Shown piece after piece: positions 40,969 through 49,143 of a stretch of DNA of 64,000 bases. Source of the DNA: Labilithrix sp. (GTDB lineage: Bacteria > Myxococcota_A > Polyangia > Polyangiales > Polyangiaceae); the NCBI GenBank assembly GCA_019637155.1, contig JAHBWE010000010.1, positions 62,001-126,000 of the forward strand. Reading direction: 5' to 3'. Made by a program: the position numbers and the translations under genes. The notes beneath the pieces were generated by a model. That model searched no databases. It was not told the DNA's origin and worked only from the letters and a program-made list of their open reading frames with translations. The first letter of the stretch is position 1, and every line of letters begins with the position of its first letter.

Positions 40969-41235
40969 CTTGTTCGAGAGGGCTCTGCCCTCTCGAGCTC
41001 TCCCGCCGGGGGCCGTCGCGCGGAGACGCGCTCCGCGCCCCCGGGCCCCCCGAGAGGGTACCCCCCGCGCTGTCGTCTCGGGCTCTCCCGCCGGGGGCCG
41101 TCGCGCGGAGACGCGCTCCGCGGCCCCGGGCCCCCCGAGAGGGTACCCGGCGCTGTCATCTCGGGCTCTCCTGCCGGGGGTTGTCGCGCGAAGGCGCGCT
41201 CCGCGGCCCCGAGAGGGCACCCCGGGGTTGTCCGG
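40969..41235 (+). repeat. Repeat family B array, leader hairpin plus three ~84-bp units
   Basis: It begins TTGTTCGAGAGGG with the hairpin CGAGAGGGC-tct-GCCCTCTCG. Three units at 40991-41075, 41076-41158 and 41159-41235 each run TCTCGNGCTCTCC, GCCGGGGG, GACGCGCTCCGC, CCCCGGGCCCCCCGAGAGGG. The third is more diverged (GCGAAGGCGCGC). It fills nearly all of the 309-base gap between the barrel gene and proA. Confidence 0.88.
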
Positions 41236-41271
41236 TCGAGTGAGCGGGGGGGCGCGCTAGAGTGGTCGGTG

Positions 41272-42528
41272 ATGAGCAGGATCGATGATGCGGTTCGCGA
41301 GATTTGTCTTGGCGCGCGGAGGGCTGCGCGCGCGGTCGCGCCGCGGAGCACGGCCGACAAGGACGCGGCGCTCGAGGCGATCGCGCGGGCGGTGGAGGCG
41401 GCGGCGCCTTCGATCCTCGCCGCGAACGCGGCCGATCTCGAGGAGGCGCGGGGGCGCGGGACGAGCGGCGCGATGCTCGATCGCCTCACGCTCGACGATG
41501 CCCGCGTCGCGGCGATCGCGCGCTCGGTGCGCGAGGTGGCGGCGCTGCCGGATCCCGTCGGCGACGTCGTCTCGAAGACGCGCCGTCCGAACGGCCTCGA
41601 GGTCACGCGCGTCCGCGTCCCGCTCGGCGTCGTCGCGATGATCTACGAGGCGCGCCCGAACGTCACGGTCGAGGCGAGCGCGCTCACGCTCAAGGCGGGC
41701 AACGCGGTGGTCCTCCGCGGCGGCTCGGAGGCGGCGCGCTCGAACGCCGCGCTCGCGGCCGCGATCGGCGACGCGCTCGAGGCGAGCGGCTTCCCGCGCG
41801 CGGCGGTAGAGGTGCTGCCGTTCACCGATCGCGACGCGGTCCGCGCGCTCGTGCAGCAGACCGACTTCGTCGACCTCGCGATCCCGCGCGGCGGCGAGGC
41901 GCTGATCCGGTTCGTGACCGAGAACGCGCGCGTGCCGGTGGTGCAGCACTACAAGGGCGTCTGTCACCTCTTCGTCGATCGCGGCGCCGACGTCGACCGC
42001 GCCGTCGCGATCGTGCGGAACGCGAAGACGAGCCGTCCCGCCGTGTGCAACGCGCTCGAGTGCCTCCTCGTCGACGCCGCCGACGCAGCGCGCCTCCTCC
42101 CTTCGATCGCGGCGGCGCTCGCGGACTGCGAGCTCCGCGGCGACGAGCGGGCGCGCGCGCTCGTGCCGTCGATGAAGCCCGCCGCCGACGACGACTGGGG
42201 ACGCGAGTTCCTCGACAAGGTGCTCGCGGTGAAGGTCGTCGACGGCCTCGAGGGCGCGCTCGCGCACGTGGCCGACTACGGCTCGGGCCACACCGAGGCG
42301 ATCGTGACGCCGCACGCGGCGCACGCGGAGCGATGGCGCCGCGAGGTCGACGCGGCGTGTGTCGTCGTGAACGCGTCGACGCGCTTCCACGACGGCGGCG
42401 AGCTCGGCCTCGGCGCCGAGATCGGCATCGCGACGAGCCGCCTCCACTGGCGCGGCCCGATGGGCCTCGAGTCGCTGACGACGATGAAGTGGATCGTCGA
42501 CGGCGACGGCCAGACGAGGGCTTCCTAG
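41272..42528 (+). CDS. proA: Gamma-glutamyl phosphate reductase
   Basis: 418 residues. Aldehyde-dehydrogenase-like fold with 'IYEARPNVTVEASALTLKAGNAVVLRGG', 'VVQHYKGVCHLFVD', the catalytic C259 in 'SRPAVCNALE', and 'GLGAEIGIATSRLHWRGPMGLE'. It reduces gamma-glutamyl phosphate to the semialdehyde in proline synthesis. ProB is not in the window. ATG 41272 was chosen over the GTG directly before it. The proA-rsfS order is common in bacteria. Confidence 0.95.
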   Translation: MSRIDDAVREICLGARRAARAVAPRSTADKDAALEAIARAVEAAAPSILAANAADLEEARGRGTSGAMLDRLTLDDARVAAIARSVREVAALPDPVGDVVSKTRRPNGLEVTRVRVPLGVVAMIYEARPNVTVEASALTLKAGNAVVLRGGSEAARSNAALAAAIGDALEASGFPRAAVEVLPFTDRDAVRALVQQTDFVDLAIPRGGEALIRFVTENARVPVVQHYKGVCHLFVDRGADVDRAVAIVRNAKTSRPAVCNALECLLVDAADAARLLPSIAAALADCELRGDERARALVPSMKPAADDDWGREFLDKVLAVKVVDGLEGALAHVADYGSGHTEAIVTPHAAHAERWRREVDAACVVVNASTRFHDGGELGLGAEIGIATSRLHWRGPMGLESLTTMKWIVDGDGQTRAS

Positions 42529-42581
42529 CAGGCGGCAAATCCTTGGTTGACGGGGGGGCGGGGTCGGTCGACGATCCGCTC

Positions 42582-43202
42582 GTGGCCGCAAACAAGAAGC
42601 CCGGGGGCGGGGATCGCCCGCTGATCCGTTCCTCGCATGGCGGAGCTACGCCGCGTTCCTCCGGCGGGCCGGGCGCGAAGAAGAAGGCGCGCGCGTCGCT
42701 GCCGGGCGTTCGACCCGCGCGCGCGACGGCCCCGCGATCGCGGCGCGAGGGCGCGGACACGGGCCCGAAGAAGGCGCGCCCGCCGGCGTCGCAGGAGCCG
42801 AAGTCGCTCGGCGCTTCGGCCCCGCGCGCCGCGTCGCCGGTCAGCACCGCGAGCGACGAGGCGCGCGCGCTCGCCGTCCTCGTCGCGACCGCCGCGATCG
42901 AGAAGAAGGCCTCGGGCCTCGAGGTGATCGACGTCGCCGGCCGCGTCGACTACGCGGACTTCCTCGTGCTCATGTCCGGCCGCAGCGACCGCCACGTCAC
43001 CGCGCTGTCCGCCGCGATCGAAGAGGCGCTCCGCAAGAAGAACAAGCGAGCCCTCGCGGTCGAGGGCCTCCCGCACGCGAGCTGGGTGCTCATGGACTTC
43101 GGCGACGTCGTCGTCCACGTCTTCCAAGACGACGCCCGCGCCGCCTACGACATCGACGGCCTCTGGATGGACGCCCGCCGCGTCCCCGTGAGTCTTTCAT
43201 AG
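42582..43202 (+). CDS. rsfS: Ribosomal silencing factor RsfS with basic N-terminal extension
   Basis: 206 residues. The C-terminal 115 residues are RsfS: 'VATAAIEKKASGLEVIDV', 'DYADFLVLMSGRSDRHVTALS', 'WVLMDFGDVVVHVFQ' and 'YDIDGLWMDA'. RsfS binds ribosomal protein L14 and blocks subunit joining in starved cells. The first 90 residues are Arg/Lys/Pro/Ala/Ser-rich and absent from typical RsfS. GTG 42582 is the best start I see, without a clear Shine-Dalgarno, so the extension's length is uncertain. Confidence 0.85.
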   Translation: MAANKKPGGGDRPLIRSSHGGATPRSSGGPGAKKKARASLPGVRPARATAPRSRREGADTGPKKARPPASQEPKSLGASAPRAASPVSTASDEARALAVLVATAAIEKKASGLEVIDVAGRVDYADFLVLMSGRSDRHVTALSAAIEEALRKKNKRALAVEGLPHASWVLMDFGDVVVHVFQDDARAAYDIDGLWMDARRVPVSLS

Positions 43203-43397
43203 TCGGGCCTTCGCCCCTGCTCGCAGCCGTGCTCGCAGGCTCGCCGCCGGCGAGCCCCCGGGACCCCGCGCAGGCCGCCGGCGAGCCCCCCGGGGCCCCG
43301 CGAAAGCGGCCGCGCCAGCGGTTGCGAAGCAACCCTCGCGCGAAGCGCGAGGGCCGTGTTCGCGGGGTGGGGGTGTCGGGGGCGAAGCCCCCGACCA
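43203..43397 (+). repeat. Repeat family A variant preceded by GCCGGCGAGCCCCC direct repeats
   Basis: 43292-43397 follows family A order: GGGGCCCC, GCGAAAGCGGCCGC, a GGTTGCGAAGCAACC hairpin in place of GGGCGCGAAGCGCCC, CGCGCGAAGCGCG, GAGGGCCGTG and the terminal GTCGGGGGC-gaa-GCCCCCGAC. The stem change keeps base pairing on both sides, which suggests selection on structure. The preceding 90 bases contain two CGCCGGCGAGCCCCC blocks. It lies between rsfS and the gene at 43420. Confidence 0.78.
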
Positions 43398-43419
43398 TGA
43401 ATGCTAGGCTCGGCGGGCC

Positions 43420-45282
43420 TTGCGTCAAGTCGACTTCAATGACCTTCCGCGCACCAGTCGCGAGCGCTTCGTGCGGTCGTTGGTGTCGGTGTCGCCGTCG
43501 GCGGCGCCGATTTGTCGGCGGGTCTCGAAGGCGCGGAGCCCCGTCCTCTGGTACCTGCTGCTCATCCTGACGCTCAGCGCGATGGTCGTCGGCGTCCTCC
43601 ATCAGTTCGGCGCCTCCGCCGCGCCGGTGCAGGACCGGCGCTGGCTCGGGTTCTACGTCGCCGCCTGCGGCCTCATCGGGCTCGCGCTCTCGATGTTGGG
43701 GCGGCGGAGCGCGCTCCGGGGCTCCCTCCCGTTCGCGCCTGGCGTGTACGTCTTCCCGCTCGACCTCGTCGACGCCCGTACGCGCGAGCTCGAGCTCTAC
43801 CCGCTCTCGGACCTCCAGTCGATCGACCCGGTCCATCACACGAAGGGTGGAAAATACACGTATTCGACGCTCTGGTTCGCGTTCCCCGAGAAGTCGTTCG
43901 TCTTCGAGATCAAGGGGCAGGACCAGGCCGAGTCGCAGCTCGCCGCGGTCCAGAGCTCACGGCAGATCCTGCTCCAGGCGATGGCGCGCGGCGACCTCTC
44001 GGAGCTCCTCGCCTTCGATCCCTTCGCCGACGCACGGGCGCGGAACTTCCTGCCGACGAACGACTTCGGGCTCCTCGCGAAGGGCCGCCCCGGCTGGACG
44101 CGCTTCATCTGGGCGATCACGCTCATCTGCGGGCTCGTGTTCGGTGTCGCGACGTGGCGGCTCCGCAACTGGCAGAGCGATCAGCGCGTGTTCGCCCGCC
44201 TCGAGGCGCACCCCGAGGTCGCGCTCGCGGAGGCCTACGTCCGCGGCGGCGGGCTGCGCTCGCCCGAGGTCTCGAGCACGATCATCCCGAAGGCGAAGCT
44301 CGCGGAGGCGAAGAAAGAGAAGGGCGGGCGGCTCGTCGAGGAGCTCGACAAGTTCCTCAAGGCGTACCCGAAGTCCGGCGTCGAGGCGGAGGCGCGCGCG
44401 CTCTTCCGCGACGCGCTCCACGCCGAGTTCCTCGCGCAGACCACCGTGTCCGGCGTCCGCGCGTTCATCGCCCGCTACCCCGACGCGCCGGACGCGTTCC
44501 AGGGACAGACGAAGATCCGCGACGTCTACGCCGAGACGCGCGCGACGTTCAAACAGAAGCAGAGCACGTCCGACAAGAACGTCGTCCCCATCATCGAGTC
44601 GATGCTCACCTGGGCCGAGGAGCGCCCCGTTCCGTTCGACGTCCGGATCCGCCGCCGGAACGTCGCGGGCCTCGCCGCCGCCGACCGACTGCTGGCGAAG
44701 GGGCTCCTCGACGACGACGGCGCGCCCGCGCCCGGCGGCGCCGCCGAGGTCACGCCGCTCTTCGCCGGCGAAGGAGGGAAGGCGCGCGACGCCGCGATCG
44801 TGCGCGGGATCGAGCGCGCCTTCCACGCCGTGTTCCCCGCCGACGTGTTCCCGCTGAAGGTCGGAGCGTCGATCGACGAGGCGACCGCCGCCGAGCTCCC
44901 GCCGCCGCCGAAGCCGCCGTTCCCCAACGTGCCGTCGCCCACCCTCGTCGTCGACGTCGACGTCGCGTGGTCGGGCGCGACCTTCCTCTCCCGCGACACG
45001 AAGCGGCGCTACCTCGGCGTCCAGGTCAAGGTCGACGTCCTCATCCAGGTCCCGCAAGACCTCCGCGTCCTGACGTTCTCGCTGAAGGCGACGCCGCCGG
45101 AGACGCTCCCCGTCGACTGGATCTCCGGGCTGCCCGGCTCGCTCCCCGGCGCCCCGCTGCCGCCGCCCGGCGACGACGGGTTCGTGTACGACGCGCTCAT
45201 CGTGAGCGCCTTCGAAGAGACGGCGGGACCGAAGCTCGTCAGCCTCCTCCTCGCCGCGCCGCCTGCCTCCTCACGACTGTGA
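43420..45282 (+). CDS. Hypothetical large membrane protein, three transmembrane segments
   Basis: 620 residues from a TTG start 22 bases after the repeat. Hydrophobic segments lie at about 42-62, 77-94 and 226-245. The first loop (100-225) looks like a soluble beta-domain ('SLPFAPGVYVFPLDLVDA', 'YSTLWFAFPEKSFVFEIKG'). The long C-terminal part has helical, TPR-like stretches ('EELDKFLKAYPKSGVEAEARALF') and a Pro-rich hinge. No family recognised. The stop overlaps the end of tatC by 12 bases, tail to tail. The start codon choice is uncertain. Confidence 0.7.
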   Translation: MRQVDFNDLPRTSRERFVRSLVSVSPSAAPICRRVSKARSPVLWYLLLILTLSAMVVGVLHQFGASAAPVQDRRWLGFYVAACGLIGLALSMLGRRSALRGSLPFAPGVYVFPLDLVDARTRELELYPLSDLQSIDPVHHTKGGKYTYSTLWFAFPEKSFVFEIKGQDQAESQLAAVQSSRQILLQAMARGDLSELLAFDPFADARARNFLPTNDFGLLAKGRPGWTRFIWAITLICGLVFGVATWRLRNWQSDQRVFARLEAHPEVALAEAYVRGGGLRSPEVSSTIIPKAKLAEAKKEKGGRLVEELDKFLKAYPKSGVEAEARALFRDALHAEFLAQTTVSGVRAFIARYPDAPDAFQGQTKIRDVYAETRATFKQKQSTSDKNVVPIIESMLTWAEERPVPFDVRIRRRNVAGLAAADRLLAKGLLDDDGAPAPGGAAEVTPLFAGEGGKARDAAIVRGIERAFHAVFPADVFPLKVGASIDEATAAELPPPPKPPFPNVPSPTLVVDVDVAWSGATFLSRDTKRRYLGVQVKVDVLIQVPQDLRVLTFSLKATPPETLPVDWISGLPGSLPGAPLPPPGDDGFVYDALIVSAFEETAGPKLVSLLLAAPPASSRL

Positions 45283-46098
45283 GGGGGCCTCTTTCTTCTT
45301 CGCGATCAAGAACGCGAGGCCGACGCTGATGAAGTAGAGCGCGATGAGGGCGCTCGAGACCGCGATCTGGCTCGAGATCTCCGGGCCCGGCGTGACGAAC
45401 GCGCCGACGACGAACGCGCCGACGATCGCGTAGCGGCTGAAGCGCACGAGCTGCTGCGGCGTCACGATCCCCGCGAGCGACAGGAAGCCGATGAAGAGCG
45501 GCAGCTCGAAGACGAAGCCGAACGCGAGCAGCATGTGCTCCGCGAAGTCGAGGTAGTACTCCATCGTCGGCTTCGTCGTCAGGACGACGCCCGACTGCGA
45601 GCCGACCTCGCCGAGGAGCGAGAAGAAGAACGGGAAGCTGAACGGGAGCGCGACGTAGTACGCGAACGCGACGCCCGACGTGAACAGCGTCGTCGAGAAG
45701 ACGACGAACGGGATGATGTAGCGCTTCTCGCGCGAGTAGAGGCCCGGGCTGATGAACGCCCAGAGCTGGTAGAAGACGATCGGCGTCGCGAGGATGACCC
45801 CGCCGACCAGCGCGAGCTGCATGTAGTTCACGAACGCGTCGGCGGGCGCGAGGGTCTGCAGCTCCGGCTTCTGGCCCGCGGCGACGAGCTCGGGGAACCG
45901 CTCCCCCCACGCCTTCGCGTACGGCACCATCAGCCAGTCGAGCAGGAGCTGGCGGTACGCCCAGCAGACGCAGGCGCCCGCGACGAGGCCGATCGCGGCG
46001 CGGCCGAGGCGCTTCCGGAGCTCCCCGAGGTGCTCCCAGATCGTCATCTTGACGTCGTCCTCGGGCTCGTCGTGCTCGCTCGTCTCCGCCGTCGTCAT
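45271..46098 (-). CDS. tatC: Sec-independent protein translocase TatC
   Basis: 275 residues with six hydrophobic segments. 'MTIWEHLGELRKRL' is the TatC N-terminal signature; 'LWAFISPGLYSREKRYI' and 'SFPFFFSLLGE' continue it, and 'TPGPEISSQI' matches the conserved TPPD-like turn after the fifth segment, here TPGPE. TatC recognises twin-arginine signal peptides. The start overlaps the tatB stop as ATGA. No tatA is adjacent; it must lie elsewhere or be replaced by the TatB-like protein. Confidence 0.95.
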   Translation of the reverse strand: MTTAETSEHDEPEDDVKMTIWEHLGELRKRLGRAAIGLVAGACVCWAYRQLLLDWLMVPYAKAWGERFPELVAAGQKPELQTLAPADAFVNYMQLALVGGVILATPIVFYQLWAFISPGLYSREKRYIIPFVVFSTTLFTSGVAFAYYVALPFSFPFFFSLLGEVGSQSGVVLTTKPTMEYYLDFAEHMLLAFGFVFELPLFIGFLSLAGIVTPQQLVRFSRYAIVGAFVVGAFVTPGPEISSQIAVSSALIALYFISVGLAFLIAKKKEAPSQS

Positions 46099-46631
46099 GA
46101 CGCCTCCGCCTCCGCCCGAGCTTCGGTCTCTTCGGGGGCCTCGGTCTCCTCCGCGGGGGGCAAGGGCGGGAGCTCGGCGTCCTCGTCGCCGAGGAGGTAG
46201 AGCGCGTCGCGTGCGAGCGGGCTCTTCGGGAGGCCCTCCGCGTAGACGATCGCGTTGTCGGGGAGGCAGCCGTACGAGTCGGCGCCGTCGCGCGGGTACT
46301 CGCGGTCGCGGAAGACGTTGAAGTCGTCGCCGCGCGCGTAGTCCTCTTGCGCGATCGGCTTCGGCGCGTCGGCCTCGACGCGGGCGGCCCGCTGCACGGC
46401 GTCGAGCTCGCCGCGCGCGAGCTTCCGGATCTCCGCGATGTCGTCCGCGAGCCCCTCCGAGCGGAGCGCGTCGTCGATGCCGGACTGCGCGCGGAGGTCC
46501 GCCGCGGCGCGCCGGATCTTGCCCGCCCACTGCCCGAGCTTCCGCAGCATCTTGGGCAGGTCCTTCGGGCCCATGACGATGAGCGTCACGAGCACGACGA
46601 CCACGAGCTCCGAGAAGCTGAAGCCGAACAC
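46095..46631 (-). CDS. tatB: TatA/TatB-family translocase subunit, TatB-like
   Basis: 178 residues. The N-terminal membrane hairpin (FSFSELVVVVLVTLIVMGPKDLPKMLRKLG) with the FGP-like turn 'MGPKDLP' and the amphipathic helix are typical; the Glu at residue 8 and the long tail fit TatB rather than TatA. The last 80 residues are acidic, with Glu/Ala/Pro repeats. It works with TatC in the signal-peptide receptor complex. The stop overlaps the tatC start by four bases. It is divergent from rlmN. Confidence 0.9.
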   Translation of the reverse strand: MFGFSFSELVVVVLVTLIVMGPKDLPKMLRKLGQWAGKIRRAAADLRAQSGIDDALRSEGLADDIAEIRKLARGELDAVQRAARVEADAPKPIAQEDYARGDDFNVFRDREYPRDGADSYGCLPDNAIVYAEGLPKSPLARDALYLLGDEDAELPPLPPAEETEAPEETEARAEAEAS

Positions 46632-46702
46632 GCGATCAACCTAGCACCTTCTTCGTGCCGGGTGGCCTCCGCCAGTCGGGCCCGCTAGCCTCGGGCACCG
46701 TC

Positions 46703-47902
46703 ATGGCCGCTCCCGTCGCGCTCCAGGGGATCACGCCGGCCGCGCTCGCGCGGCAGCTCCCCGCGCTCACGCTCGACGAGGCGCGCCGCGTCGTCTCGCA
46801 GGTCCATCGCGACGTCGATCCGCAGACGCCGAGCTCCGGCATCCGCCGCTCGTCGCGCGAGGAGGTCGTCCGCGCGGGCCACGTGCCGTCGCTCGCGATC
46901 GCGGCCGAGCGCGCGAGCAAGGTCGACCCGTTCGTGAAGTACGCGCTCGCGACCGCGGACGGGCACGTCGTGGAGACGGTGCGCATCCCGCTCGAGGCGA
47001 AGGGCCGCTTCTCCGTGTGCGTGAGCTCGCAGGTCGGCTGCGCGCTCGCGTGCACGTTCTGCGCGACGGGGCGGATGGGCCTCCAGCGCAACCTCGAGAC
47101 GTGGGAGATCGTCGAGCAGGTGCGCGTCGTCCGGCGCGGCCTCCCCGCCGGGACGCGCGTGCACGGCGTCGTCTTCCAGGGGATGGGCGAGCCGATGGCG
47201 AACCTCGATCGCGTGCTCCACGCGATCGAGGTGATGATGGAGCCCTCCGCGCTCGCGATCGACGCGCGCGCGATCACGGTCTGCACGTCGGGGCTGCCGA
47301 GCGGGATCCGCCGCCTCGCGCAGGCGGCGCCGAAGGTGCGGCTCGGCCTCTCGCTCGGGTCCGCGCTCACGGAGACGCGGCGATCGCTCATGCCGATCGA
47401 GCGATCGCACGCGCTCGCGGACGTGCTCGACGCGGCGGCGGAGCACGTCGCGCTGACCGGCCTCGCGCCGATGTTCGCGGTCACGCTCCTCGCCGGGGTG
47501 AACGACTCCGCCGCGCACGCGCACGCGCTCGCCGACGTGATCCTCTCGTTCCGCGAGCGGACCGGGAAGTCGCCGCGCCTCAGCGTCATCCCGTACAACG
47601 GCATCGGCGCGCCGGACCCGTTCGCGCGCGCCGCCGACGACGTCGAGGCCGCGTTCCGCGACGTCCTTCGCGCCCGCGGCGTGTTCTCGCACAAGCGCTA
47701 CAGCGGCGGCGCCGACGTCGACGCCGCCTGCGGCCAGCTCGCGGCAAAAGACGGGCCGCCACAGTCGCGAAGCGAAGTCCCCGACCTCGAGAAGGGGCCC
47801 CAGAAGCGGCCGCCCCAGCGGGCGCAAAGCGCCCCGAGCGCGCAGCGCGAGGGCCGTGTCTGGGGTGGGGTGTCGGGGCGAAGCCCCGACGTTGAGAAAT
47901 GA
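46703..47902 (+). CDS. rlmN: Dual-specificity rRNA/tRNA methyltransferase RlmN with repeat-encoded tail
   Basis: 399 residues. Radical SAM motif C113-x3-C117-x2-C120 (GCALACTFC), then 'GVVFQGMGEPMANLD', 'TVCTSGLPSGIRRLA', 'LSLGSALTETRRSLMPI' and 'GGADVDAACGQL' with the methyl-carrying C343. It methylates C2 of A2503 in 23S rRNA and A37 in tRNAs. RlmN normally ends just after CGQL. Here 53 further residues follow, and the last 36 are encoded by a family A repeat, whose end also supplies the ATGA stop/start overlap with the next gene. Confidence 0.95.
   Translation: MAAPVALQGITPAALARQLPALTLDEARRVVSQVHRDVDPQTPSSGIRRSSREEVVRAGHVPSLAIAAERASKVDPFVKYALATADGHVVETVRIPLEAKGRFSVCVSSQVGCALACTFCATGRMGLQRNLETWEIVEQVRVVRRGLPAGTRVHGVVFQGMGEPMANLDRVLHAIEVMMEPSALAIDARAITVCTSGLPSGIRRLAQAAPKVRLGLSLGSALTETRRSLMPIERSHALADVLDAAAEHVALTGLAPMFAVTLLAGVNDSAAHAHALADVILSFRERTGKSPRLSVIPYNGIGAPDPFARAADDVEAAFRDVLRARGVFSHKRYSGGADVDAACGQLAAKDGPPQSRSEVPDLEKGPQKRPPQRAQSAPSAQREGRVWGGVSGRSPDVEK
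47794..47896 (+). repeat. Repeat family A, copy forming the rlmN 3' end
   Basis: GGGGCCCCAGAAGCGGCCGC, a GGGCGCAAAGCGCCC hairpin, GAGCGCGCAGCGCGAGGGCC (first half of the next module), GTGTCTGGGGTGGGG and the hairpin GTCGGGGC-gaa-GCCCCGAC, then GTTGAGAAATGA. It is co-oriented with rlmN and read in the frame that gives a Lys/Arg/Pro/Ser-rich tail. Confidence 0.88.
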
Positions 47903-49143
47903 CGCGCGCGTGCTTCGGCCTCGCCGTGTTGGCGAGTCTCGTCGTGCCCGCTCGCGCGGCGGCGTCGCCGGAGGACCTCTTCGGGTACGGCGCGCGGACG
48001 AGCGCGATGGGCGCGACCGGCGCGACGCACGGGACCGGCGCGGAGAGCGCGTACCACAACCCCGCGCTCGGATCGCTCACGCGACGGAACGCGGTGACGC
48101 TGGGCCTCGGCGGCGCCGCGTTCGCGCTCACGCCGCGCACGGACGCGCCCGCGGCGAAAGGTGTGCTCGCCGGCGCCGCGATCCCGATCCCGTTCGGCGG
48201 CTTCCTGCGCGATCGCGTCGGCGTCTCCGCCGCGCTCTACATGCCGCGCGATCTCCTCGTCCGCGCGCGCGTGCTCTACCCCGAGACGCCGCAGTTCCCG
48301 CTCCTCACCGATCGCGCGCAGTCGGTCACGCTGCGCGCCGGCTTCGGCGTCGACGTCGGGTGGGGCGTGCGCGCCGGCCTCGGCGTCGCCACGCTCGCGG
48401 CGCTGAGCGGCAGCGTCGTCGCGACCGCGGAGGGCTCCAGCGTCGAGAACCAGCTCGTCACGACCTACGCGCCGACGATCGGCGCGACCTGGGAGCACGG
48501 CGCTGGGCGAGACGCGCTCGGCAGGCCGAGCGTTTACCGCGTCGGCGTGGTCTTCCGTGGCGAGCTCGACGCGCGCTTCGCGGTGACGGTCGACGGATCG
48601 AAGCTGACGACGCTCCCGATCCCCGTCTTCGACATCGCCGGCCTCGCGCAGTACGATCCGGCGCAGATCGTCGTCGAGGTCGCGCGCACCGACGCGCGCT
48701 CCACCTTCGCGCTCCAGGGCGTCTACAAGCGATGGCGGGACTTCCCGGGGCTCGTCGAGCCCACGCTGGTGTGCAGCCCCGGCGTCACGACGTGCGGCCT
48801 CGCCCCGCCGGAGATCGCGTGGCGCGACACGTTCGTGGTCCGCGCCGGCGCCGAGCACGGGATCGACCTCGCCCCCGGCGTCGTCTTGCGCGCCCGCGCG
48901 GGCGGATGGGTCGAGACCTCCGCGCTGCCGGGCTCGCTCCCGGAGTCGCGCGCGTTCGATCCGGCGACGAAGACGGTCGTCGCCGTGCCGACGCGCTACT
49001 TCGACGGGACGCGGCTCGTCGTGACCGGCGGCTTCGGGCTCGGGCTCCGCCACGTCGATCTCGACACGTTCGTGCAGCGGCACTGGGTCCTCGATCACGG
49101 CCGCATCACCGCGTTCGGCCTCACCGGGACGGTGCGGTTTTGA
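47899..49143 (+). CDS. Predicted outer-membrane protein, FadL-like
   Basis: 414 residues with a signal peptide (MTRACFGLAVLASLVVPARA). A FadL/OmpP1-like N-terminus follows ('LFGYGARTSAMGATGAT...ESAYHNPALG'), then many amphipathic strands and a C-terminal Phe ('LTGTVRF'). The family forms barrels that pass hydrophobic compounds. The ATG overlaps the rlmN stop, and the stop overlaps the next gene's TTG, so three genes are coupled. It is distantly alike in layout to the next protein. Confidence 0.75.
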   Translation: MTRACFGLAVLASLVVPARAAASPEDLFGYGARTSAMGATGATHGTGAESAYHNPALGSLTRRNAVTLGLGGAAFALTPRTDAPAAKGVLAGAAIPIPFGGFLRDRVGVSAALYMPRDLLVRARVLYPETPQFPLLTDRAQSVTLRAGFGVDVGWGVRAGLGVATLAALSGSVVATAEGSSVENQLVTTYAPTIGATWEHGAGRDALGRPSVYRVGVVFRGELDARFAVTVDGSKLTTLPIPVFDIAGLAQYDPAQIVVEVARTDARSTFALQGVYKRWRDFPGLVEPTLVCSPGVTTCGLAPPEIAWRDTFVVRAGAEHGIDLAPGVVLRARAGGWVETSALPGSLPESRAFDPATKTVVAVPTRYFDGTRLVVTGGFGLGLRHVDLDTFVQRHWVLDHGRITAFGLTGTVRF

